In this document: piece by piece, positions 1 to 6,459 of the stretch | How positions within the stretch are numbered: position 1 is the first letter of the stretch | Layout: each line of letters starts with the position of its first letter | DNA from: Chlamydiota bacterium | GTDB taxonomy: Bacteria > Chlamydiota > Chlamydiia > Chlamydiales > Rhabdochlamydiaceae | Reading direction: 5' to 3' | Length of the DNA: 13,318 nucleotides | Assembly (NCBI GenBank): GCA_013041585.1 | Contig: JABEVM010000017.1 | Location: 1 to 13,318 of the forward strand | The notes under the pieces: model-generated | The model's input: the letters and a program-made list of their open reading frames with translations, nothing else | The model's database searches: none | What the model was told of the DNA's origin: nothing | Position numbers and translations under genes: made by a program

Positions 1-91
1 ATTCATAATTGGTTGAATTAAAATTATTTTTTCGTATGAAAAGAAGAAAATTTTTGGTATTCCAAAAAAAAGCGATAAAAATTTTTTGCAT

Positions 92-2047
92 ATGACATGT
101 AAATTGTACCAGATTCCTAGAAACCTTGCCTTAAGTTTGGTGTTTTGCGCCTCTTCCCTTTGGGCAGAGTCGCAACAGATTCAAATTCAAGACATCCATT
201 CTTTGATGGAGGAGGTGTTTCAATATCATGTCGAACATAAAAAACTTACCCCGCAACTCATAAAAAGATCTTTTAAGATTTTTTTACAAAAGTTTGATCC
301 AGAGAAAACCTATATTTTACTAAAGGAAGTAGCCCCTTTTCTAGAGATGGAGTCTTCCAGGTTGCATACGGTTCATCGAAATTACGATAAAGGCGACTTC
401 TCCTCTTATCAAGATCTGCATAAAATTTTCTTGAATTGTCTTCAGCGATCTCGCCAAATGCGTCAGGAAATTCAAAAACAGCTTATTTTTGCTACTTCGG
501 AAATTAAAAAAAGTTCTAAAGAGTCCTATTTGTCTTATGCCAGAAGCGAGGATGAGCTGTACGAACGGATAAAAAAGCAGACCGTAGACTTTCTTCTTAC
601 GCAAAAGGCTGCATATAGTGATATTCCTTGGACAGCTGAGACTCGGGCTAAAATTTTTGAGTATTATGAGAAGAAAAAAAGTCGGATCGAAGAATCATAT
701 GATTTCTCATATGAAGAAGAGGAAGATGTTTTTGCAATGCACGTTCTAAAGGCCTTAGCTAAGAGTTTAGATGCGCACACAGCCTTTTTTACTACAGAAG
801 AAGCTATGCAGATTCGCATGAGCTTAGAAAAAGAATTTGAAGGTGTAGGGATTGTCTTTAGAGAAACTTTAGAGGGGATTGAGATCGGGGGGATCGTTAA
901 AGGGTCTCCGGCAGAGAAAAGTGGAAAAATTACCATAGGGGACTGTGTTCGCGAAGTAGACGGTGAACCTGTGCAAGGGATCTCTTATGAACAGCTCGTT
1001 CGGGAAATAACGGATCGAAGTAAAAAGGCAGTGGAACTTTCCCTTCGACGAAATGAAGGAGAGGGAAAGTTCTCTGATTTTACTGTAAAGCTATCTGCAG
1101 AAAAAGTTGTTTTGCAAGATGAGAGATTGAAATATGAATCAGAAAGCTTTGGTGATGGAATTATCGCCAAACTTACTCTTCCCTCTTTTTATGAAAATCG
1201 CAGCGGAGCTGGATGTGAAGGGGATATTCGAAAAGCTTTAATCCAGCTCAAAAAGAGAGGAAAAATTCAAGGTTTGATCTTAGATCTTCGCCATAACTCA
1301 GGCGGATTTCTTCAGCAGGCTGTTAAAGTCGCAGGTCTTTTTATTACGAATGGCGTGATTGTCATTTCCAAGTATGCAAATAACAACATTCGTTATTTGC
1401 GTGAGTTAGATGGTAGAGTGTATTATCAAGGGCCTCTTTTAATCCTAACTTCAAAAGCCTCTGCTTCTGCTGCAGAAATTGTTGCGCAAGCGCTGCAAGA
1501 CTACGGTTCCGCTCTCATAGTAGGAGATGAAAGAACATATGGAAAAGGAACGATCCAATATCAGACGGTCACAGAAGCGAAGGCGCACGCTTTTTATAAA
1601 GTAACTGTTGGAAAATATTATACAGTCTCCGGAAGGTCTACGCAAATGGAAGGGGTAAAGGCAGATATTATCGTTCCAACAGAATACGCCTATTACAATA
1701 TAGGAGAGCGTTTTTTAGACTATTGTCTTCCTAATGACCATGTCGCTTCCGCCTTTGTAGATTCTTTAAATGATGTAGATTCGCAGACCAAGAGTTGGAT
1801 GAAAAAAAATTATATCCCAAATATTCAACAAAAGAATTTACATTGGCAAAAGATGCTCCCCACCCTTCAAAAAAATTCTCAATATCGTCAGAAAAGTAAC
1901 AAAGATTTTCAGCTCTTTTTAGAAGGCATAAAATCAGGAAAGGATACTCCTACCTCTGATAGCAATTGGGGAGAAAACGACCTCCAAATGCAAGAAGCGG
2001 TCCATATCATCCAGGATATGCTCGCTTTAGATCCTTCTCAAAATTAG
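92..2047 (+). CDS. tsp: Tail-specific protease (Tsp/Prc, peptidase family S41A), exported
   Basis: This is a 651-aa carboxy-terminal processing protease. Members of the family degrade or trim exported and periplasmic proteins using a Ser/Lys dyad. I prefer the ATG at 92; the same frame also has a TTG two codons upstream (86). Residues 1 to about 26 form a signal peptide with a hydrophobic LALSLVF core and an LWA cleavage site. A long helical N-terminal region follows, as in Tsp proteins. A PDZ domain lies at about 245-335 (GVGIVF, GSPAEKSGKITIGD, REVDGE). The S41 core includes LDLRHNSGG, then KASASAAEI with likely nucleophile S459, then DERTYGKGT with K485. The spacing is close to that of Ser430/Lys455 of E. 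coli Tsp. Length and order match chlamydial CT441-type Tsp rather than the short CtpA type. No clear Shine-Dalgarno is visible. The gene reads toward the tRNA-Phe gene and looks like core chromosome. Confidence 0.95.
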   Translation: MTCKLYQIPRNLALSLVFCASSLWAESQQIQIQDIHSLMEEVFQYHVEHKKLTPQLIKRSFKIFLQKFDPEKTYILLKEVAPFLEMESSRLHTVHRNYDKGDFSSYQDLHKIFLNCLQRSRQMRQEIQKQLIFATSEIKKSSKESYLSYARSEDELYERIKKQTVDFLLTQKAAYSDIPWTAETRAKIFEYYEKKKSRIEESYDFSYEEEEDVFAMHVLKALAKSLDAHTAFFTTEEAMQIRMSLEKEFEGVGIVFRETLEGIEIGGIVKGSPAEKSGKITIGDCVREVDGEPVQGISYEQLVREITDRSKKAVELSLRRNEGEGKFSDFTVKLSAEKVVLQDERLKYESESFGDGIIAKLTLPSFYENRSGAGCEGDIRKALIQLKKRGKIQGLILDLRHNSGGFLQQAVKVAGLFITNGVIVISKYANNNIRYLRELDGRVYYQGPLLILTSKASASAAEIVAQALQDYGSALIVGDERTYGKGTIQYQTVTEAKAHAFYKVTVGKYYTVSGRSTQMEGVKADIIVPTEYAYYNIGERFLDYCLPNDHVASAFVDSLNDVDSQTKSWMKKNYIPNIQQKNLHWQKMLPTLQKNSQYRQKSNKDFQLFLEGIKSGKDTPTSDSNWGENDLQMQEAVHIIQDMLALDPSQN

Positions 2048-2129
2048 GCCCCTTCTGAAATTTTCCTTTTTTTAAACAACCCCTTCTGATAAATTTTACG
2101 GTAATTATCTAGTTTCCTTTTGCAAATAA

Positions 2130-2202
<73 letters not shown>

Positions 2203-2274
2203 TATTTCTTAATCATCAAGCAGCTGTCTTTCACAACTCTTTCCAATAAGTGCATCCTTCGCGAAACGAACCTA

Positions 2275-2828
2275 TCAATTTTTGATAATGATAACTGGAT
2301 CTAGAGGGTCTGCTTTTTCTTTCAGCGCTTCTTCCAGTTTTTTAGTCTCTTTTCATTTGAGGCTTTCATGAATTTGCCGTTCTTCCAATCTCTTCAGCCG
2401 TTCCTCAAAATCATTCATCTCTATCACTTTTGCTTGCTTTTCGATGATTCAGGTTAGGTAGTCTCCTTCTGTAGGGGAAAGTTCTCCACGGGATACCGCT
2501 TGAGCTACTCTATGAATTGCTTCTAAAATATTCGAGCTGGTCTTCATGACAGGTAAGTCAATAAATATAGAGACTTCTTTTTTAGGCGGAAGAACGCGAT
2601 CCAGTACAAGCTTGATTGCTTGGATATTTCCCCCTTTGCTTCTTCTATGGCCTTGCGACAGATGCCTTCAATTTCACCTTCAAAAAGAGCTTCTGCTGTG
2701 ATGGTAGCCTTATTTCTAATTCCTCTTGGTCTACCAAGAGGGTTGCCAGAGTGCCCCTTTCTGAACTTTCCCTGTTTTTTGTCTGTTTTATCAGGCATAT
2801 TTTTAGAATCGTTAGTGGTTTTAATCAA
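2275..2828 (-). pseudogene. DUF5681-type protein, decayed (frameshift plus two in-frame TGA codons)
   Basis: The N-terminal part reads FRKGHSGNPLGRPRG followed by RNKATITAEALFEGE, the hallmark of DUF5681 proteins, which are of unknown function and common in mobile DNA. The open frame leaves the family pattern just after RKAIEEAKG. Inserting one base at the G-run at 2631-2635 restores the expected continuation: GNIQAIKLVLDRVLPPKK, then IDLPVMKTSSN, then AQAVSRGELSPTEGD. The restored frame is interrupted by TGA after DYLT and again after HESLK, and it then runs to a TGA at 2275-2277. The C-terminal part is charged and helical (EERLKRLEERQ). Three lesions make a sequencing error unlikely as the only cause. 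The stop-to-start gap to the AbiEii gene upstream on the same strand is only 2 bp, so it may once have been the last gene of that operon. Confidence 0.75.
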
Positions 2829-2830
2829 AT

Positions 2831-4210
2831 CTATGACAATGGGATCTCGTGGTACATGTCAGAATGTTGAGCATATCCGGTTCCAGGAGGAGACATTGGA
2901 CGAGCACCTTTGGAGCGTAAGAGATCGGAAATTGATTTATTCTTTTCAGAAATAGCAACCTGATAGGGTGTTAATCCACTTTTATCCGCAGAGTGGATAT
3001 CAGCTCCTAGGCTAACTAGGCGTTTGACTAGTTCAAGTTTTTTGCGTGATTCCAGATTGGCTTTAATTAATAATTGCAATGGACGATGCCCATTCCAGGA
3101 AGTGTCATTAACATTAGCGCCCGTGTTTAAGATTTTCGTCACGGATTGCACTAATTCATCTCCTCTTTGCTTGATTAGTGCTTCTCCTAGAGAAAATAAA
3201 GGTGTTGTGAGGTTGATACGATGTTCTAGTTCGGATAAGGTGCTCAGTATGTCATCAAAATTTACAGGTTCAATAAGATACATGTCGCGCATCAACTGGT
3301 AATCACGTCGCAATTCAGACAGTCTTTCAGCTCTAGGAACAAGACGAAAAGTGCCGGGTTTAGCTTCAGTGTAGTTTGCCCATGAGTCACGAAAGAACAG
3401 ATTTTTCCATGAAACGACTCTACCTCGGAGGTCATGGCGATCAATAGCTTTGGTTGCCTCGGGGTGATTGGCGAGCGCCGCGGTATCAGCGTAATGGCGG
3501 GAGAACCTATCTCGCATTGGTTTGTCGAGCGGTCGATGATACTCTGCGTGTAGAATCGTAGCTTTTTCCCAGAAAGTTCGCTCGACCTCTAGAGCGATGA
3601 CTTCACATTGCCAATCGAGAAAGGCTGTGGGGAAAACCTCAGCAATCCAAGGTCGTATTGCATAGCATCCAGTGGGTTGCTGATCAGTCAGAGGGCCGAA
3701 CTCGAGTTTTACAGAACGCTTGATGTACGCAAGCCCTGTTGGCAGCGCCGATGGATAATGAAAAAGAATTACTGGCGATTTGGTTTGGGGGTCTTTTAAA
3801 AACTCGAATCTTGCCTGCTCATTTTTTTCTAATACGCCCAATGCTGATGTTTCTAACATCGACATAATCTGAGTCTGAACCGCTATTTCACATGCCTCTT
3901 CAGCTTTTTCCCACCATTTATCAGCTTGACTGCGATTTGCAGCGGTTTCAGGAAGTCCAAGAAAGGTAGGCGATAGGGAAAGATCGATGTCCTCAGAAAA
4001 CCGATTGATTGCACCAAATATTTTTGATAGAGAAGTGCCTCCTTTGAATACAAGGCTTTCAGAGAACTCTGACTCGAATAGAATACTGAGTAACCAGCAC
4101 ACGAAGAAATCTTTCTCCATGATTACTGGGGATATATTTCTTTGAATAGCGGCTTGTTCAATGTACAGACGCCGTTCGTCAGAAGGTAGTTTTAAAAAAT
4201 CAAGTTTCAC
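2831..4210 (-). CDS. abiEii: AbiEii-type nucleotidyltransferase toxin with C-terminal ankyrin repeats
   Basis: This 459-aa toxin belongs to a type IV toxin-antitoxin (AbiE) pair. AbiEii proteins are NTP-binding nucleotidyltransferases that inhibit growth and can abort phage infection; the related MenT toxins modify tRNA. The core spans residues 1 to about 333. It shows EKDFFVCWLL (32-41), KGGTSLSK (56-63), SEDIDLS with D74 and D76 (72-78), KLEFG (168-172), WEKATILH (214-221) and RHYADT (238-243). Residues 340-437 are unusual. They form about three ankyrin-like units, with LNTGANVND, WNGHRPLQLL, LVSLGADIHS, KSGLTPYQVAI and LLRSKGA. The start is GTG, one base after the antitoxin stop and preceded by GAGGAAG inside the antitoxin gene, so translation is probably coupled. 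By hand count the middle of the core (3421-3600) is 50-60% G+C, while ankyrin-tail lines are 37-40%, consistent with a chimeric origin. The N-terminal coding end is also AT-rich. Confidence 0.88.
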   Translation of the reverse strand: MKLDFLKLPSDERRLYIEQAAIQRNISPVIMEKDFFVCWLLSILFESEFSESLVFKGGTSLSKIFGAINRFSEDIDLSLSPTFLGLPETAANRSQADKWWEKAEEACEIAVQTQIMSMLETSALGVLEKNEQARFEFLKDPQTKSPVILFHYPSALPTGLAYIKRSVKLEFGPLTDQQPTGCYAIRPWIAEVFPTAFLDWQCEVIALEVERTFWEKATILHAEYHRPLDKPMRDRFSRHYADTAALANHPEATKAIDRHDLRGRVVSWKNLFFRDSWANYTEAKPGTFRLVPRAERLSELRRDYQLMRDMYLIEPVNFDDILSTLSELEHRINLTTPLFSLGEALIKQRGDELVQSVTKILNTGANVNDTSWNGHRPLQLLIKANLESRKKLELVKRLVSLGADIHSADKSGLTPYQVAISEKNKSISDLLRSKGARPMSPPGTGYAQHSDMYHEIPLS

Positions 4211-4211
4211 T

Positions 4212-4835
4212 TCAAACTTCCTCGGCTAATTCCTTGAAAATAGAATGCATCCATTCCGGTGCAAATCGAATATCCTTGAGCAGTTCTTTGCGAGCATTCA
4301 GTGGTATAGTTCGCTTTAAATGTTTAAGTCGTTCAAGGGTGATATTTTCTTTGCCTAATTCACGGAATGCTTGAACTAAAAGACCGCTGAGCCGCCCTGC
4401 CATGACCATGTTTTTGGGTGTTGTGCGTCGCAGCTGAATGGTTGTCGACCCTATTTTTACCGTTCGACTTGGCCCGTCTGTCAGAAACACAACTTTAGCA
4501 GGGACTTGTTCGGATAACCCTAGGATATTTACTGCATAAGCGCCCGTTGGTTGAATACGAGTGCAATCCCTGCCAACTAAGGCTTCTGCTATTTTTTCTG
4601 GGGGCGGTTGAAGTGTTCCAAGTTTAGGATGTTCTTTAGGAAAGTCATATATTCCTCTTGCTAGGCGACGAATGGTTCCTTTTCGAACGAGTCGGTGAAG
4701 AACAATATCTACAGTCTGCCGACTACCAAGGCTCAAAAAGTCCGTTGGAACAAATACAGCTCCATGTCCAAGGGCAGTTATGGTATTAAGTATTTGCTGA
4801 TCAATGCTATTCGATTTTTTTTGATTCTTCTTCAT
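4212..4835 (-). CDS. abiEi: AbiEi-family antitoxin (DUF6088 type)
   Basis: This 207-aa protein is the cognate antitoxin of the adjacent AbiEii toxin. AbiEi proteins have an N-terminal winged helix that represses their own operon and a C-terminal domain that neutralises the toxin. Residues about 8-75 form the winged helix: FVPTDFLSLGSR, VDIVLHRLVRKGTIRRLARG and IYDFPKEHPKLG. This is followed by ALVGRDCTRIQPTGAYA, LGLSEQVPAKVVFLTDG, RRTTPKNM and the helical C-terminal part. The layout matches the DUF6088 antitoxin group found with proteobacterial AbiEii toxins. The gene starts with ATG at 4833-4835, inside the left arm of an interrupted palindrome, which suggests autorepression. The coding region is locally G+C rich (about 60% at 4381-4440), which suggests transfer from another lineage. 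Confidence 0.9.
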   Translation of the reverse strand: MKKNQKKSNSIDQQILNTITALGHGAVFVPTDFLSLGSRQTVDIVLHRLVRKGTIRRLARGIYDFPKEHPKLGTLQPPPEKIAEALVGRDCTRIQPTGAYAVNILGLSEQVPAKVVFLTDGPSRTVKIGSTTIQLRRTTPKNMVMAGRLSGLLVQAFRELGKENITLERLKHLKRTIPLNARKELLKDIRFAPEWMHSIFKELAEEV

Positions 4836-4864
4836 GTAAGAAATGTTAACGCGTTTTTCTTACA
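4835..4864. promoter_or_regulatory. Candidate AbiEi operator: interrupted palindrome at antitoxin start
   Basis: TGTAAGAAA at 4835-4843 is the reverse complement of TTTCTTACA at 4856-4864, giving 9-bp arms with a 12-bp spacer. The left arm begins on the first base of the antitoxin start codon. AbiEi antitoxins are known to bind inverted repeats in their own promoter, so this is the natural candidate operator. The right arm belongs to a 14-bp sequence that is repeated further upstream. Confidence 0.5.
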
Positions 4865-4866
4865 AA
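4853..4866. repeat. 14-bp direct repeat, copy 1 of 2
   Basis: GTTTTTCTTACAAA occurs here and again, identical, at 4970-4983 in the same orientation. This copy overlaps the right arm of the palindrome at the antitoxin start. The two copies bracket the candidate abiE promoter and may be two operator half-sites. Confidence 0.55.
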
Positions 4867-4897
4867 TGCAAGCAGTGTGTTCTATTTTTTTTGCTAA

Positions 4898-4927
4898 TAT
4901 ATACGACTTCATCTGCAACAAACTCAA
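4898..4927 (-). promoter_or_regulatory. Possible promoter of the ankyrin-AbiE operon
   Basis: On the minus strand TTGAGT (4922-4927) and TATATA (4898-4903) are separated by 18 bp and resemble sigma-70 type -35 and -10 boxes. Transcription would begin near 4890, about 55 bp before the antitoxin start, and would run through the candidate operator. The boxes are only moderately close to consensus, and AT-rich DNA makes chance matches common. Confidence 0.35.
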
Positions 4928-4969
4928 AATCAACGAGTTGCTTGTTTATCACATTAGAAATATTACTGT

Positions 4970-4983
4970 GTTTTTCTTACAAA
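4970..4983. repeat. 14-bp direct repeat, copy 2 of 2
   Basis: This is the second copy of GTTTTTCTTACAAA, 117 bp from the first. A nearby GTAAG at 4993-4997 pairs with the CTTAC of this copy, giving a weaker inverted arrangement. It could be an upstream binding site for the same repressor. Confidence 0.5.
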
Positions 4984-5349
4984 ACTAAAAGAGTAAGCAG
5001 AAAAACTTTGGAAAATCACACGCGGAGCCGCTACTAATCTTCTAAAGAAGATGTGCCAAGAAGGGTTACTCGGTGAACTCTCTACCGGCCCCTTTTGACT
5101 CTTATAAAAGATTTATTTTAGCCGACCCTAGAAAGTCGAATTTTCTAGGTTCATTCACATATGCAAAATTTTTTATAGAATTTGACAGCCAAAGATTTAG
5201 ATTATAGAGGTTTTTCAAAAAAAGGTTGTGTATTGCTGAAAATCTAGGCAATGGATCATCATGGAACCGTTTTTGATTCGTGGATGTTGATTTGTCCTCA
5301 ATTCTTAAATACCTTCCCGGTTCTGGGAAATTGTCCCTTGAATGGGCTC

Positions 5350-5366
5350 TTAACTCTTGATTGAGA
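5350..5366 (+). repeat. 17-bp inverted repeat, left copy; upstream element of 190-aa gene
   Basis: TTAACTCTTGATTGAGA here is the exact reverse complement of 9325-9341. Similarity continues more weakly outward, with TTGAATGG here against TTGACTGG in the other copy. It lies 49 bp before the 190-aa gene; the other copy lies 36 bp before the 171-aa gene, in the same orientation relative to each gene. It is therefore either a shared promoter or operator of two paralogues, or the terminal repeat of a 4-kb element. Confidence 0.7.
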
Positions 5367-5415
5367 CGATTTAGAAGATTGATTTCTTCGTTTTAACATT
5401 TTTAAAATCAACCGT

Positions 5416-5988
5416 ATGAGTAATTCTATGTCTATTGCACAAAAAACAGATCAATCTGTAACAAAAAATCAAACCGATTCAGCTCTTGAAGAGTTGGTAT
5501 CTGAAGCACACACTTTGTTTAAAGTACTGGATGCTGGTTCTGCGAAGATTCGCGATCTCGAGAAAAGGTTAGGGGAAATCAGAGCTTATTTTCCTTTTAG
5601 TTATCCTGTTTATAAAGAGGAAATTCTCAGTTTACCAACTGCTGCTGATGAACTTAATCTCTACCTTGGCGAGCATAACTGCTATACACAATGGTACATT
5701 GCTTGGGAAGAAGATGACAAATCTAAGAATTTCCGTTTATTTCTTGTATCACGAAGGCAAGAATTCGTCGTTAGGGATCTTGGAGGCAATATGGCAGAAT
5801 CTCGTTCGCCTATTGTTGATGAACTTGTGTTCAAGAAGCCGCTGATTGAAACAGATCTGGCGACTAGGCTCAAATTTATTGAGCATCTTCATTTCTTTAT
5901 CCAAAAATTTAAAGAACATCTTCAACGATATCGAATATCGATAGAAGAAAAACAGATAGATTCTTTCGATGACACAGTCCCTTTTTAG
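5416..5988 (+). CDS. Uncharacterised 190-aa protein with SSB-like acidic C-terminal tail
   Basis: I do not recognise a family. The N-terminal 25 residues are polar and probably disordered. Residues about 25-58 are helical and charged (LEELVSEAHTLFKVLD, KIRDLEKRLGEIR). A central part is probably beta-rich (WYIAWEED, NFRLFLVSRRQEFVVRDLGG). Residues 140-172 are mostly helical (KKPLIETDLATR, IEHLHFFIQKFKEHLQ). The last residues, DSFDDTVPF, strongly resemble the C-terminal tip of bacterial SSB (DFDDDIPF in E. coli), which recruits DNA replication and repair proteins. No OB-fold is evident by eye, so this is not an ordinary SSB. The 171-aa product of 8773-9288 shares LD..SA.I....L, a KKPL.E motif and the following helix pattern, plus a common upstream 17-mer, and is probably a distant paralogue. 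There is no clear Shine-Dalgarno; a second ATG lies four codons downstream (5428). An SSB-interaction role is inference. Confidence 0.8.
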   Translation: MSNSMSIAQKTDQSVTKNQTDSALEELVSEAHTLFKVLDAGSAKIRDLEKRLGEIRAYFPFSYPVYKEEILSLPTAADELNLYLGEHNCYTQWYIAWEEDDKSKNFRLFLVSRRQEFVVRDLGGNMAESRSPIVDELVFKKPLIETDLATRLKFIEHLHFFIQKFKEHLQRYRISIEEKQIDSFDDTVPF

Positions 5989-6123
5989 GGGATTTTTGCC
6001 GCGTCTTTAGCCATCAGGATTGAGTAGATTATCAATTCTTGGAAGAAGACGCGCACATCATCATGATTCATATACATAAAAAAGAATAAAACATCTGATT
6101 TAAAAGGAATGTAAAGGATAAAA

Positions 6124-6426
6124 ATCAAAAATATCCTCACAGTACTTGGTACGATTATTTGTTCTGTTACAATAGTTGGCTCTATGTTTTTTATGGGGTT
6201 CGTTCTCTTCCCATTTTTCAGTGGCTTGGATCCTGAAAAGCGGTTGGAAAAATTCATCGATAAGAAGTGTTTAGAAGGTAATGAGATAGCCATTTGGATT
6301 CGAAGACAAAACATGCGATATTTTAGTGATAGAGACTGCAGACTGGTGCGAGCTGCGATTGAAGGCAATGAACATGCTATCAGAGCTTTAAAGCTTGAGT
6401 CTTCCGAGAAGAACGGTTGTTTTTAA
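6124..6426 (+). CDS. Small membrane-anchored protein; start codon apparently ATC (first ATG at 6184)
   Basis: No known family is recognised. The first in-frame ATG is at 6184, but the open frame continues upstream and encodes a clear membrane segment: NILTVLGTIICSVTIVGS, then MFFMGFVLFPFF. AAAGGA at 6113-6118 lies 5 nt before an ATC codon at 6124, exactly where an ATG would be expected, followed by AAA AAT ATC CTC. This looks like an ATG-to-ATC change in a gene that began MKNIL. Read from 6124 the product is 100 aa: an N-terminal membrane anchor and a charged helical tail (GLDPEKRLEKFIDKK, DRDCRLVRAAIEGNE, RALKLESSEK). Further upstream an ATG at 6109 is followed at once by TAA. The gene may be translated weakly from AUC, translated without its anchor from 6184, or be an early pseudogene. 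It shares its strand with the 190-aa gene before it and the HNH-like gene after it. Confidence 0.5.
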   Translation: MKNILTVLGTIICSVTIVGSMFFMGFVLFPFFSGLDPEKRLEKFIDKKCLEGNEIAIWIRRQNMRYFSDRDCRLVRAAIEGNEHAIRALKLESSEKNGCF

Positions 6427-6459
6427 CAGAGAAAAGTACTGAAAACATAAAGGCGTCGA

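Larger units (their letters stand above)
4836..5415. other. Gene-free stretch upstream of the AbiE operon and the 190-aa gene
   Basis: This 580-bp divergent intergenic region holds the candidate operator, direct repeats and promoter of the AbiE operon on its left, and the shared 17-bp upstream element on its right. Between them is an 8-bp hairpin, CCTAGAAA (5127-5134) with TTTCTAGG (5142-5149), not followed by a T-run. There is also a 7-bp interrupted palindrome ATCTTCT-AA-AGAAGAT at 5037-5052. I see no credible gene. A 37-codon frame at 5251-5364 has no ribosome binding site. Confidence 0.5.

Noticed and set aside
2049..2089. Direct repeat CCCCTTCTGA at 2049-2058 and 2080-2089 between tsp and tRNA-Phe
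   Set aside because: Short (10 bp), no pairing partner and no link to a known signal; probably chance.
2620..2955. Plus-strand frames of 84 and 111 codons opposite the DUF5681 gene and toxin end
   Set aside because: Shadows of the recognisable minus-strand DUF5681 and ankyrin coding sequence.
4836..5040. CRISPR array or clustered repeats suggested by the recurring TTTTTCTTACAAA
   Set aside because: Only two copies, unequal context and no spacer periodicity; more like operator sites.
5127..5149. 8-bp hairpin as a rho-independent terminator
   Set aside because: No T-run follows on either strand and no gene ends nearby.
5251..5364. Plus-strand 37-codon frame just before the 190-aa gene
   Set aside because: No ribosome binding site, and its last codons are the 17-bp repeat that is not coding in the other copy.
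5978..5999. Short CCCT/AGGG stem followed by TTTTT at the end of the 190-aa gene
   Set aside because: Stem of four pairs spanning the stop codon is too weak to call a terminator.
5985..6368. Minus-strand 127-codon frame opposite the small membrane protein
   Set aside because: Shadow frame: low-complexity and without a start signal, while the plus strand carries the ribosome binding site and a clear membrane segment.
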